Origin: Vitrella brassicaformis
Taxonomy: Eukaryota > Sar > Vitrellaceae
Direction: 5' to 3'
DNA length: 24,219 bases
NCBI GenBank assembly: GCA_001179505.1
Contig: CDMY01000751.1
Coordinates: forward strand, 1-24,219
Of this stretch, positions 10,601 through 21,000 are shown piece after piece (position 1 is the stretch's first letter; each line of letters starts with the position of its first letter). Under the pieces are notes generated by a model. That model did not search any database, was not told where the DNA came from, and saw only the letters and a list, made by a program, of their open reading frames with translations. Made by a program: the position numbers and the translations under genes.

Positions 10601-13008
10601 TCCAGGGCATCAGGAACTCGTCTACAGTCGTATTATAGCCGTTTCTGTCGAGATGTAGGACCTGAAGCTGTGGCCAGTAGGGAGGCGGATTGGACAGGAT
10701 TTCAGCTACGATGCGAGCACTCAGAGCTGACAAGACAAGTCATAGTTTTATGAATTCACCAGGAAGGCCACCGACCTTACTTGTTCCAGCGCGAAGACCA
10801 GATGAATGCACTCCCCATTTGAGCGGCTCTAGACGATTACCGGAAATCCACAGTTCCATCACTGATAAACGAAAACAACAGGAGGGCACGAGTACCGTAT
10901 GTGTAAGTGTGTGTGTGTGTGTGTGTGCGCGTCTATATAGCTCACTTACGGTTGTCTAGACGTCTCCACCCTGAAGGGATGCGCAAAAGGCGATTGTTTT
11001 GGAGCATCAGTTCCTCCAGCCTAGACGCATCATGACGGTATGAATGTTGACGCACAAGTAAATCGATTATAGTGCTGACGTACTTATAAGGCATGCGCCA
11101 ATCACCCTCAAAATCATGAAAGCCATTTTCATGGAGCCACAACTGTCTCAGAGTATCCATGTGGCTCAGCCACGCCGGAAGAAGGCCTGTGAGTCGATTG
11201 CGTGACAGATCTATGCCCCACACATGCTGGAGATCCTCGAGTGTTGCAGGCAGCTTGTCAACACTGAAAGGAAGATATATAGATACAGCGATCCGTCGCA
11301 CTCTCTGTCTTCCAGTGACCGACCTTGTTCTAGTGATTCGGAGTGAGCGAAGCCCGGAGAGCATATTGAGAGAATCAGGAATAGGACCATAAATGCCCTG
11401 CACATCATGGACACATGCACCAAAAAGGACAACACGCTGTACGATCAGGTCATTTATGTACCTTGCTGTTAGAAATTCTCAGCTCTCGCAGAGAAGTGGC
11501 GTTGCCGTATGCGGCCGGAATGGTGCCTGTGACGTTCTCACAGTCCTTCAGTAAAAATGTGTGGATCTTCGGCAAATTCCACAGAGCCGGCAGCCCGCCC
11601 CTTACGGCCGTGCCAACCATCTGAAACTCCTCGAGCGAGCCACAGTGTTCAAATGCCCCCACAAGTGAAGCCGTAATGTTCTCGCCGTATAGGCTCACTA
11701 TCCGCAGGGTGGTGCATTGAGGGGAAGGGGCGGTTGCAGACGAATTGGCGCCCTGTCCGTGGAAGAGTGAGTGCATGGTGAAGGCCAGTGGGTTGCGAAC
11801 AAGGCTGAGGGCCTCAAGCGACTTGCCGAATATCGTGTGGAAGGATGGTGGCAGGGTGCCCTCCAGCTGTGTGTCGTCTCAGTAAAGCCCCCGGAGATCG
11901 GGCAGGCTGACGATTTCCTCAGGCAATTGGCCGCTCAGACTAACCTGAGATACCCCAGGCAGCCATCAGGAGAAGACAAGAAAGATTGAGCGGCTCGCCT
12001 ATCCTACCAGCTGTATCATTCATTCACCTTGTCCATCTAGAGCAGTCTCAGCTGTGTCATTTCGCCGATTCTCTCAGATAGCCTGCCGTACAGGGGGACA
12101 TTCCACAGCGCGACGCCGAGCAGTCCCTTCAGGTCGTAGAAGGATGCATGTAGCTCCACGCCTCCAGGAGGAAAGATAAGATGGTCAGCGTCCAGCACCA
12201 TAATGTAGCCGTCCACCATCCCATCGCCCCCTCCCACCCATTCGCCCATCGCACCCCTCGTTGAAGGCCCCTTGCGCCCCGTCCGGAAGCGAATGCACAC
12301 GATGAAAGGCAGATCGCACACGCGGAAGACCGCCGCAGCCGCACCCCCTCTCATCTCGATGTTCAGTGAGCGAATGAATTCCCTCAGTGGCCCTCGGGCG
12401 TCATCCTCACACACCATGCAGTCCTCATTTATGATGCCCACTGTCCCATTAGTCTTGTTTGCAGCACTGAAGCCTGCCAGCCCACGCATCGATGTGCGGG
12501 GCATCACGCGCTCCACACCGAATGGCCGACCGACCCCGAATGGCCGGTAACTATGAAGCAGTTGCAGCTTCGCCACAGGTGATATGGCATGGTCGCGCTG
12601 CGGTGATGTACTGGTCGAGATCGCGGGAGTGTCCGCTGAGACTCTGAACCAGTCGCTGCATTGGTGTAGCATATCTGTCTCAGCCGACACGCCATCAGCC
12701 ACATCTCGCGTCAATCCATCGGTAGTCTCAGCGACCTGCAGCTGGCGGGAGGCGGCCGCCAGTGGATGCGATGGATCGCAGCGGCAAGGCTTGTCACACT
12801 GATCTTCCACAGTCGAGGTGCCTGTCGGAGCTGGTCTTCCATCCACTTCACCAGAAGCGAGACCAAGGACGAGGAAGAGTCCAATGCAGAATCTCAACAA
12901 TGAGAGCCGCCGCCGTCTTCGATGCGAGTCACATCGTGCCATGGGTGGCGCATCACATATCAGTCGTGGCACACTGACTTGGGTCCCGATCTTGCCCAGC
13001 TGGCGCAT
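4663..13008 (-). CDS. LRR / GCC2-GCC3 / multipass membrane receptor-like protein, about 2140 codons, with two in-frame stop codons
   Basis: Exons (minus): 13008-12028, 11944-11462, 11397-11324, 11263-11084, 11020-10950, 10861-10781, 10726-10189, 10130-10061, 10002-9912, 9817-9693, 9616-9469, 9397-9314, 9248-9128, 9065-8511, 8449-8332, 8240-8068, 7980-7931, 7846-7827, 7746-7656, 7524-7398, 7309-7014, 6943-6434, 6379-6200, 6109-5112, 5026-4901, 4794-4663 (TGA). An in-frame TGA sits just before the start ATG; Met23 (12942) would give a more typical signal peptide. In order: a signal or anchor helix (about 36-52); a Cys-containing N-domain; plant-type LRRs (about 300-810, for example GIDLSRNRLTGLLPAWL); GCC2/GCC3-like Cys repeats (about 900-1015, CPAGTYKT type); a GHTGPLCGSC motif; about eight helices from residue 1275 to 1718; a GFLYNGY-YFWDAV-LRPF-N signature (about 1587-1660) seen in large protist membrane receptors; and a tail of about 420 aa. 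TAG at codon 324 and TGA at codon 349 break the frame. If it is not a pseudogene, a surface sensor role is likely. Confidence 0.68.
4806..4834. repeat. ACAG microsatellite in the last intron of gene C
   Basis: Seven ACAG units (CTGT on the gene strand). They sit just before the acceptor at 4795 and may serve as the pyrimidine-rich part of the 3' splice region. Confidence 0.85.
7857..7879. repeat. ACAG microsatellite in a gene C intron
   Basis: Five to six units, lying about 10 nt upstream of the acceptor for the 20-nt exon 7846-7827 on the minus strand. Confidence 0.85.
9824..9856. repeat. ACATAC hexanucleotide run in a gene C intron
   Basis: About five ACATAC-type units followed by CA units. 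They are TATGTG-rich on the gene strand and directly abut the acceptor at 9818. Confidence 0.85.
10905..10927. repeat. TG run in a gene C intron
   Basis: About eleven TG units (CA on the gene strand), in the intron between exons 11020-10950 and 10861-10781. Confidence 0.8.
11879..11881 (-). other. In-frame TGA stop in LRR exon 2 of gene C (codon 349)
   Basis: The frame reads LPDLRGLY, TGA, DDTQLEGTLPPSF. By LRR spacing the TGA stands where the conserved strand Leu belongs, so a single change from TTA would account for it. The frame is the same on both sides, so this is a point change and not an indel. Only an unusual 45-nt intron that removes most of the repeat could bypass it. Confidence 0.82.
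12037..12039 (-). other. In-frame TAG stop in LRR exon 1 of gene C (codon 324)
   Basis: The exon frame runs MTQLRLL, TAG, MDK, then a GT donor. After splicing it continues VSLSGQLPEEI, a good LRR in the same frame. The stop occupies the variable residue just before the conserved hydrophobic position of an LRR strand. A non-consensus donor at 12099 (GTCC) would skip it and still leave an LRR-like junction (LLGVALWN joined to VSLSGQLP). Confidence 0.8.
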
Positions 13009-13338
13009 CTTTCAGCTCGCAGAGCTTCTGGATGATGGGTGGTCAACGTGTCTGCATGGACAGATGGGATCTACACAGACAGGCACAGAATCGCCGGGTG
13101 ACTGAGTGAGCCACACACACAATACCGCACAGGCAGGCATCTTGCCAGATCTCTGCATTCGTATTGGCTGTCCTTTGTTCTCTGTGCAGGCGGGGCTCTG
13201 TGTGTGTGAACGATACGCAGAGCTGGGGTGTTCCGCAAAGTTGACGAATGCATAATCTGTCTGCGCGTGGGGAAGCACACATGCACAAGTACACGAGGAG
13301 GCGTGCGTCAGTCGCGTGTGGTCTTATCTTGTTCGTGT
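13009..13338. promoter_or_regulatory. Spacer upstream of gene C, possible bidirectional promoter region
   Basis: About 330 bp lies between the gene C start (minus strand) and the possible small gene start (plus strand). No clear TATA or other core element was identified. The call rests only on position and is conditional on the plus-strand gene being real. Confidence 0.25.
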
Positions 13339-14051
13339 ATGTCAGTCAGGACGTTTCTGTCGATGCTGGCGGTCGGGGCGAGTGCAGGAGGGTTGCTCGC
13401 TTCACGCGCATGCGCGCCCCAGATCTTGCTTGGACACAGGTCAGTAGGCAACGAGAGAGAATAGTGGAATTCGTTCTCGCCTCGGCCTATATTATTCTCT
13501 CTCGGTCTATGTATTGTTATGTACAGCGAGCGGGCAGGACGAAGGACCACCTGGCCGGCTGCCCCACACCCGGTGTGGACGTGCGTGCCCACACGAGGAG
13601 CTCTCATAGATTCTTGGACGTGTGTAGGAATGTCAGACAGCGAAGATTGGTACGTCCATACAGTGCGTAGCTCTGTCCACACACGAAGACACAAACCCCA
13701 TGAGTGCAGTGCTGCGATTCGTTCCTCGTCTGTGCCCGTGAGAGGCTCCCATGTTGGAGAAGGTACACATACATAGGTACACACGCACCGTCTCCCACTG
13801 GGCCACAGACACACAGAAATTCACTTGTGCGTATCATCGCCTCCTGCAGGTGATTTGGATGGATGTGGCCCTTGCGTTGCCCCTATCCATGGCCACCATG
13901 ACGCATCTCATCGACCACTATGTATGTACACACACGCCCATCCATAATGAGCACGCAGACATACCCGTACCCGCCCATCTGTGTGCATACCCTTGCTTCT
14001 CCGTGTGCAGGTGTTGTCAACGCTTTGCCCGTTTTGGATCGGTTCCGATAG
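13339..14051 (+). CDS. Possible small secreted protein, about 129 aa, five exons
   Basis: Weak prediction. Plus-strand exons 13339-13439, 13527-13649, 13710-13762, 13850-13921 and 14011-14051 (TAG) have GT-AG introns of 60-89 nt and matching phases. The start opens a signal-peptide-like sequence, MSVRTFLSMLAVGASAGG followed by LLASRACA. The rest is Cys-, His- and Arg-containing and matches no family I know. Another frame of the last two exons is also open and hydrophobic (VIWMDVALALPLSMATM), so the frame there is uncertain. It would be divergent from gene C, whose start is 330 bp away. It could be a chance set of splice-like sites or part of a transcribed non-coding region. Confidence 0.3.
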
Positions 14052-14364
14052 AAGCGCGCCAGAGACGCTGACAGCGAGGAAGTACTGACGCCGCACGCAC
14101 GCACATGCCACCTTGCCCACAAACAGATCCATTTGTGTCTCTGTCAGTTGCCGCCGTCTGTGTCTCTGTCTGCATGGCGATGGACAGATAGGGGAGATTG
14201 GTCGTCTGGCGCGGACTCATGTTTCTGCGTGTTGAACGTGGTGGGTGGCGGTGGGTCTAGCGTGCGCGGCCGAAGTAGGTGCGTTTTTGGGCTGGGCTGA
14301 AATGCGTGTGCGCGGGGAGGAAGATTGAGTTATATGTATGCTGGACTCCTCATCCAGACGCGCA

Positions 14365-14385
14365 CTCTCTCTCTCTCTCTCTTTC
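14365..14385. repeat. CT dinucleotide run
   Basis: About ten CT units in the spacer between gene B and the possible plus-strand gene. Confidence 0.85.
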
Positions 14386-14469
14386 GCCCTTCCCTCATCC
14401 GTCCATATGCAGTCGATAAGCAACTCACTGACACACTGATGCATTCCACTGAGTAGTGTGAGTGACACA

Positions 14470-14528
14470 CAGCTTATCAACCAGCAAACAAACACTGCAG
14501 CTTATCAACCAGCAAACAAACACTGCAG
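14470..14528. repeat. 28-bp exact tandem repeat, two copies
   Basis: The unit starts CAGCTTATCAACCAGCAAAC and occurs at 14470-14497 and 14498-14525 without mismatch. A third CAG follows at 14526-14528. Confidence 0.92.
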
Positions 14529-15082
14529 CAACCACTAGACGGCACATGGTGGAGACAGGCCGACCGACCCCCGGGATGTCCACCGTCCGTACAGAAGCCG
14601 AGGCTGGCGCATGACTTACAAATATGTACCACAACAGATGGACCGCGCCCCAGACACCAGTCGGCTAGTGTATGTGGTCAGTCGATATATTTAAAGCCAA
14701 GAAATAAGAACTGCCCCCACAAGCAAGCAAAGCCTTTTCGGAGGAGCGAAGCGTAAGGGAAAACGGCCAATCGCAGACACACACGCGCCACGCACTCACT
14801 GCAGCAAAGGAAGGCGCAGACAGAGACGAAAAATACTCAGCAGACGTCCGTCGTAGGCAGGCAGGCAGCCATGTATTGCGTTCATTCAACGGGCCTATCC
14901 TATGTATACCTCTAAGGCCTAATGAGCCCCCTCCCGCCCTCTGTTCCCACTCGTGGGTCGGTCGGGGTCGGGTGGTTATGGGGGAGGGGAAGTGAGACAG
15001 TCGTCACTGCACGTGAGTCTTCCGGACGTCGCGAAAATGGTGAAGTGCTTAAACGTGGCGCAGTTCCTGTGCACACACACAT

Positions 15083-18000
15083 TCAAGAGATTAACAGGTA
15101 AGGCAGGGGGCTGTGATCAAACCCCAGATAGTCTGGTCCCTGAGCTGGGTCGATCGTCAAGCCAAATGTTCTCATGTCGAGGGTGTCGAGGGACTGCATC
15201 TCGCGAAGAAGGTCAAGCCAAAGATTGAATGGCACTTGAGTGATGACGTTGGACCGACGGCCATAGACAGACAGACGGGTAGAATAAGAGTCGAGGGTGG
15301 AGTGTCCCTTTGTCTCACCCAGTGTCTGCGTCATCGGCAGCGTCTCGCTATGGCAAGCATAGCCATCTCCATTGCTGTCGAGCTCTACGAAGTGACGCAA
15401 AAGGTCCTGACACGCCTGCTCATCGCAGGGGACCTCTCGAGGGAGCAATTCCTCCTCTCCTCTCCGGCCTGACCGGGAAGGGGCAGAAAGGGTGTACGTC
15501 ACGGTCTGTCTCTAAAAAATGTGATTGACATCGCTTACAAGGGTCCACTTTGGCGATCATTTCTTTGAGTTGTGACGAGTGGCCATCCAAAGTCAGCCAA
15601 CCGGACGAGCAGATCGGGTTAATGCCTTCAAAGACACACCAACGGCAGATCACTTTTTCTCAATGTTTCAGCTGCGTGTCTCTCTGTGTGTGTTTGAGCC
15701 GACCCGTGTTCAGAACTTTCAGCGTGTCCTTGAGTTCTGTGATCTCTATTGGCAGGCTGCCCAGCAGATTGTTCCTCACCGACAGAATTCGCAGGTTCCT
15801 TGCCTCCCCGACACTGCTGGGAAGGTCCACGATCAAGTTGGAGTCAAAGTAAGCACGAGACAAGAGAGGCAGCTCGAACAGAGAGGATGGCAGGACCTTC
15901 ACAGCTGTAAGAAACAACCATGTGACACAGACGGATGGAGGGGTGCTGCGAGCGCTTGTTCACCAGAGTACTCCCAGATGACCAGCCTTAGATATTTGAG
16001 GTGCTTTCCGATCTCCTCGCTTATCTCAGTCACATTGTGTTTGAGCCTGTCGCCCGCATGCTAATGCAAGCACAGAGAGACAGGAAGAGACAGATATGCG
16101 CGAGAAAAGTGCCGTACACTGTCTGGCTCACTTCCAACTCGGGGTAGAAAGCAGCCACCTATCGAAGAGAACACCAACACACACCACACGCCATTGCTGC
16201 CGCAGCCAGGGCCGTGCCGTGTTAACCTCGAGCGTCGAGTAGTGGCTGATGGCGGCATTGAATGCTTCGATGTCAGTGTCATCCTTCGTCGTCATGACCC
16301 GACAATCACACCTGCAACGAAACACGGCAGGGGGCCGACGAGGGTGTGTATGTGTGTCATTAGTTGTGTCATGTGTCTGTCTCTTGTCTGACGGGATGCG
16401 GAAGCCGGGTAGGATGAAATCCTCGGTTTCCCGCTTGAGGCCTTCGTTTTGGCCCAAGATGGAGTCCGACTCCAGCGGTCTGAACGGCGGTGAGGTCGGA
16501 TAGGTGCAGATATGAAATCCAGGCAGGTGACGGCATACATATCCAGCTGAGACATGTACACACGTACACAGATAGGTACGTGTCTCTCTTCCATGACGGG
16601 TCGCGGTATCTGTATACCTCTCACAGTCTGCATGATGATCCACCCGAAGGGAGCCCAGGCAAGCAAGAGCGATAGCGCAGACACCCATTTCGCAATGAGC
16701 ACGTCCCACACGCGAACCATCGGCACCTTCACTTCGGGTTTTTTTGTGCCCTGACGCGCGGCTGACAGGTCGCTGTTGGCCGGAAGCAGCTCGGACTCCC
16801 GGCGGTCTTCCCGATCGTCCTCCCCTGTGGATATGCTGGTCCTGTGCTCGGATGGGGCCAGGGCGATGCTTACGCGAGTAGCCTTGCGGTCGAGACGTGG
16901 TCTGCTGTCAGATTTGAGGATCGACTGGAGTCGTTTCATCTCTGGCTTCATGTCTGACTGCTCCTCAGATGCTCCCTCGTCAAGGCTGCCACGCTTGCTT
17001 GTCGAGCTCCGCTGGCTGATGGTCGGCGATGAGTCACATGAAGATGAAGAGGCAGCGTGCGGTGAGGCGTCTGCCGCTATCTGTGTGGTTTCGGGTACCG
17101 GCGGGAGGAGGCCCTCTCCTAGCACGTCCAAAAGGCTGTTCCGCTTGGTGGAGCGCCGTCGCCCCTGGTCCTCCGGGAGGTCCGGATCGATGTCGATAAA
17201 AATGTCGACAGCATCGATATGTTCAGGGACGTCAGAGTCAACTGATATGCGTGGCGCTCTTTTGGGCACTTCTTCCTTGCTGCAGTCCTCCTCGGTGTGG
17301 ACGTTCTTGGGCGGTTGATGCGCTTTCAGTGCGTGCAGGAGCAAAACTTCGTGGCGGATACAGATTGGGCTGTCGCCTGCAGATGCAGAAGAGAACGTGA
17401 AGGTCAAGAGAAAGAAAGGCTGGCCGGACTGACCTTCACGCACGATTGACAACTGGCTCCGCCGGCCGACTGAGGCGTGGCTTTCGCTGAAGACCCGATC
17501 CCGCTGCTTTGGTGACACCCGTTTCTCGACGGCAGCGGTATCGCCCTCCTCCTGCAGCTCAAGGTCGTCGAGGCGGGTCGGCATGGACTTGAGACTGTCC
17601 TTCTTGTCTCTTCTGCTAGCCGTAGAGAAGATTGACCACCGCCCTGGCTTCCGCGACTCCACTTTGCTCCGCTTGTCGCTCACATCCGACCGCTGACTCC
17701 TCAGGGCGGGCTGAGGCATGTCTCGCCAGCCAGGCACCGCCAACCGAGCGAGCAGCGAGGGGCGCTGTCCCCCTGGCAGTCCCAACTGAGAGCCACGCTT
17801 GACACCATGGCTAACCCGTCTGGATGAACGTCTTTCAGGAGACCGCTCCACTTTTGGGAACTGGAAATCCGTGTCGAGCCAGTCGTCCAGGTTCCCAAGC
17901 ATACCCAGTTGGTCAAAGAACAACTGTCTACCACCACTGACAAGGGAGCGGTAAGCAAAACCACCGAATCGTTTCTAAATACGACATGCTCGCTTCCGTA

Positions 18001-21000
18001 CCTCTGAAGGCTCGACTTTCTCTTGGATCCCTTCCGTGAGCCCGATTTGCTGTCCCCCGTCTGCCTACGGGATTGGGCTGAGCTCTGGAGCTGGGTTGTC
18101 GGCTTTCGAAAAAAGGCAAAGATGGACTGGCGAATGGCCGTGGATGACGGTCTCGACTCGCGGGATTGTCGTTTGCTGGAGGTGAGTGACACTGCCGGTG
18201 AGCCGCCCCCCGCTTCTTGGCCACCAATCTCCTGAGTATATGATGACAGTTTAATTCCAGCACCGAAGTCATCAACAAAGATGGATACCTGGAATTGCTC
18301 GTAGAACGTAATGCCAGAACGGAGAGAGGGCTTAGTCGCCAGGACGGGGAGCATTGGCCGCTCGCCCGCTTGCTCTGGGCGTGGCAGCGAGAGCGCCGCG
18401 TCGGCCGTTGAGATGCCTTCTTCCGTGGGGCCTCCCTCCTCGCCTTCCTCCATCACAGCCGTCAACGCATGTGTTGGCTTCGCAGACTCCTTCTGAGCCT
18501 CTGCATCCGCTATGGCTTGGTTCACCTCTTGAAGCTGCCCTCGAACAGCCAAAAAGGTGAATTTGCAAAAGGCTTCAGAACCATCGCTTGGCTCACTTAC
18601 ATGCAAGTCGGCCACTCGTCGCTTCTGCCGGGCCTTGTATGAGTAGCTGCCCTGTAGATAAGATAAGACGCACAAGCAGAGATAAAGGCGGTCAAGTCTT
18701 CGGCAGAGAGGCGTCTCTTGCCTTGAGAAGGAGAAGGGCGTCAAGCGTGCGCAAACTCCTGCGGTGACAGGCAGCCCGAAACATGCCTTCTCCCTGCCTG
18801 CGTTGCAAGTTTGCATCCCCTCACCCACCACAGTGCGACAAGGAGGGGAATCACTGAAGAGAGCATCCACAGAATGCCTGTGGACCTCAACCCGAGAAGC
18901 GACGCATGCGAGAAAGGGTTCCAAGAGACACGCGTCTGCAAGAAGCTCCCAGCGACACAGAAAGCGTGCAGGGCATACCTGCAGAGCAAACACAAAATGA
19001 TGCTCATCCTAACGCAGCGGGCGGAAAGTGCACTTCAGGGCGTACAGCAGTGGGAGGACAATGGAGGCAAAGATGGCAAATCCTCGTTGGCTCGTGTAGC
19101 AGAGAAGAGCGACAACCTGCAGGCATAATGAAGCAACACATACACAGTGAATGCAACAGAGGAGTTTGTGCAGCAGGTGGGCTGGGGCAGCTCAGCACAC
19201 CAGGGCGTGAGATGCTGCACACCACAACCAGCAGAGACATGGTCTGGACATCGTTCACTGGCTTGAGTGTCAATCGTGCTGCGAACCTATAATTCCGCCA
19301 AGCGATAGGAACACCTATGGCCACACACACGCACACAGAGTCCACTCGCTTTGGGCGATAACGGCACTCACCGCCGCAGGCGCGGCAGGGATCTCGGTCA
19401 CTGGGAGAGGGAAGAGCTCCAAGCCGCAGTAGCTGATCATCCTGAGGATCTGGAGGACAAGAGTACCCACCTGCACAAACAGATACACACTTGTGTGTTC
19501 CTTATCCACGCGCATGGACAAGTAGAGAGCAGCGCACCTCAAGCACACTGTAGTTGACCCAGAACAGTTTGCCGGTAACTCCCACTGTGAGACATGCACA
19601 CACAGATGGCGGCCAGGGTGCACCGGTGACTTTTCACAGACGCACTTACCGTTGCGCACAATAACCAGCCACACACCATAGGCGAAGTTGCGCGCTTTGA
19701 TCCAAGCGTCCGACAATTGCCGCATCCGGCCGCTCGTGGCCGTGGATGTCGTGCTGTCCTCCTTCGAAGGCTGCACCGTCTCAGCTGCCTACGCAGACAG
19801 ACGATAGAAAGGCAGAGCGAGTGTGTGTGCTTCCCGTACAATCTACCCCGGCGTCGGTGTCATTGGGAGGAAGACAGCGAGGCGTTCGTGACTTGTCTTT
19901 CCCAGTGGTGGTCTCCTCGGGTAACGTTCGATCAGAGGCGTGGGGTGACGTGGCATTAGAGGCGGTTTTCGGCGAGAGGAGGCGCTTCTCACGGGCTTTC
20001 CTGGCCGACTCACTGATCATCGAACCCTCTCTCATGCGTCGGCTGAGTTTCTGCAAAGCATCAAGCAGCCGCACGACACAACCAAGAGCTTGAGCATAAG
20101 CTTTGTTGGCCAGAGTCTCTCTCTCTCTCTCTCTCTCTCTATGTCTTGCATCCGCCGGTCATCGATTTACATCCAGTGTGGCCTTCCACCGCCTGACGTA
20201 CGAGACACAAGAATCACCGTTATGCCGTTGCGCCGCCACTATGCATGTCAGGCTTACTTGAAGTTCCAGTACTACACCCAAGTAAGCAAACAAGGCAGGC
20301 AGGCAGGCAGGCAGACAACGACATGAGCAGTGAAGACAGACTGACGGGCTGCGCAGTCCTTACCTCGACGCACTGTTTCCATCTGATGATGTGTGAGTAC
20401 AGGATGGCGAGGGCGAGCGCGCAGAGGCAGATCCACCCACTGCTGAACCAGAAGCGGTTCCCAGCAGCACCCAAGCGCACATACGCACTCTGTAGTAAGG
20501 ACGCAGGAGAGAGAAGACACATGTGCCTTCCATGATGGATGGATGGATGTGATGGGCGATCCGAGGGCCGACCTTCTTGTAGGCATTCCGCTCGATCTCC
20601 TTTTCCAGGTGGTCCGTCTCGCTCAAGTAGACCGAGCTCTCCTCGTCATCAGGAAGCAGGTAGTCCAGGTGCTGCAGTAATCCATCACCGCAAATGGCAA
20701 ACGTGTGTGTCTCACCGCAGCTGCGCTGCGTACCTCACTGTATGCATACCTGCAGACAACACACATAGGCGCACACGATGGTTGCCGCAGCATTCTTCCC
20801 TCGATCATTCTCTTACGTAAGCGCCATGATCGCCACGAGTGACATGAGGCTCCATGCAAACACGTTGTTGATCGTGGCAACGTCCCACAGCCATGAGGGA
20901 CCGGTGTCCTGCCCCCCAGCTGACGGGGCCGACCCTCTGCTCAGCACCGAGGGTCGGCCAGAGGGGTGGGTAGGGGTGGAGAGTTTTCCGCCACCCGTCG

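Larger units (their letters stand above)
14052..15082. other. Non-coding spacer downstream of gene B
   Basis: No exon chain is supported. It holds the CT run near 14370, a 28-bp tandem repeat at 14470-14528 and GGGT/GGTC-rich DNA near 14950-14990. The short open frames found here are not protein-like. Confidence 0.55.

Noticed and set aside
13308-13814. Minus-strand open frame of 168 codons
   Set aside because: No domain, and composition unlike the real exons. The plus strand of the same stretch has better splice-bounded exons.
13850-13921. Thioredoxin-like CGPC motif in the possible plus-strand gene
   Set aside because: The motif occurs in one of two open frames of a very short exon, without thioredoxin-fold sequence around it. 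It is probably chance.
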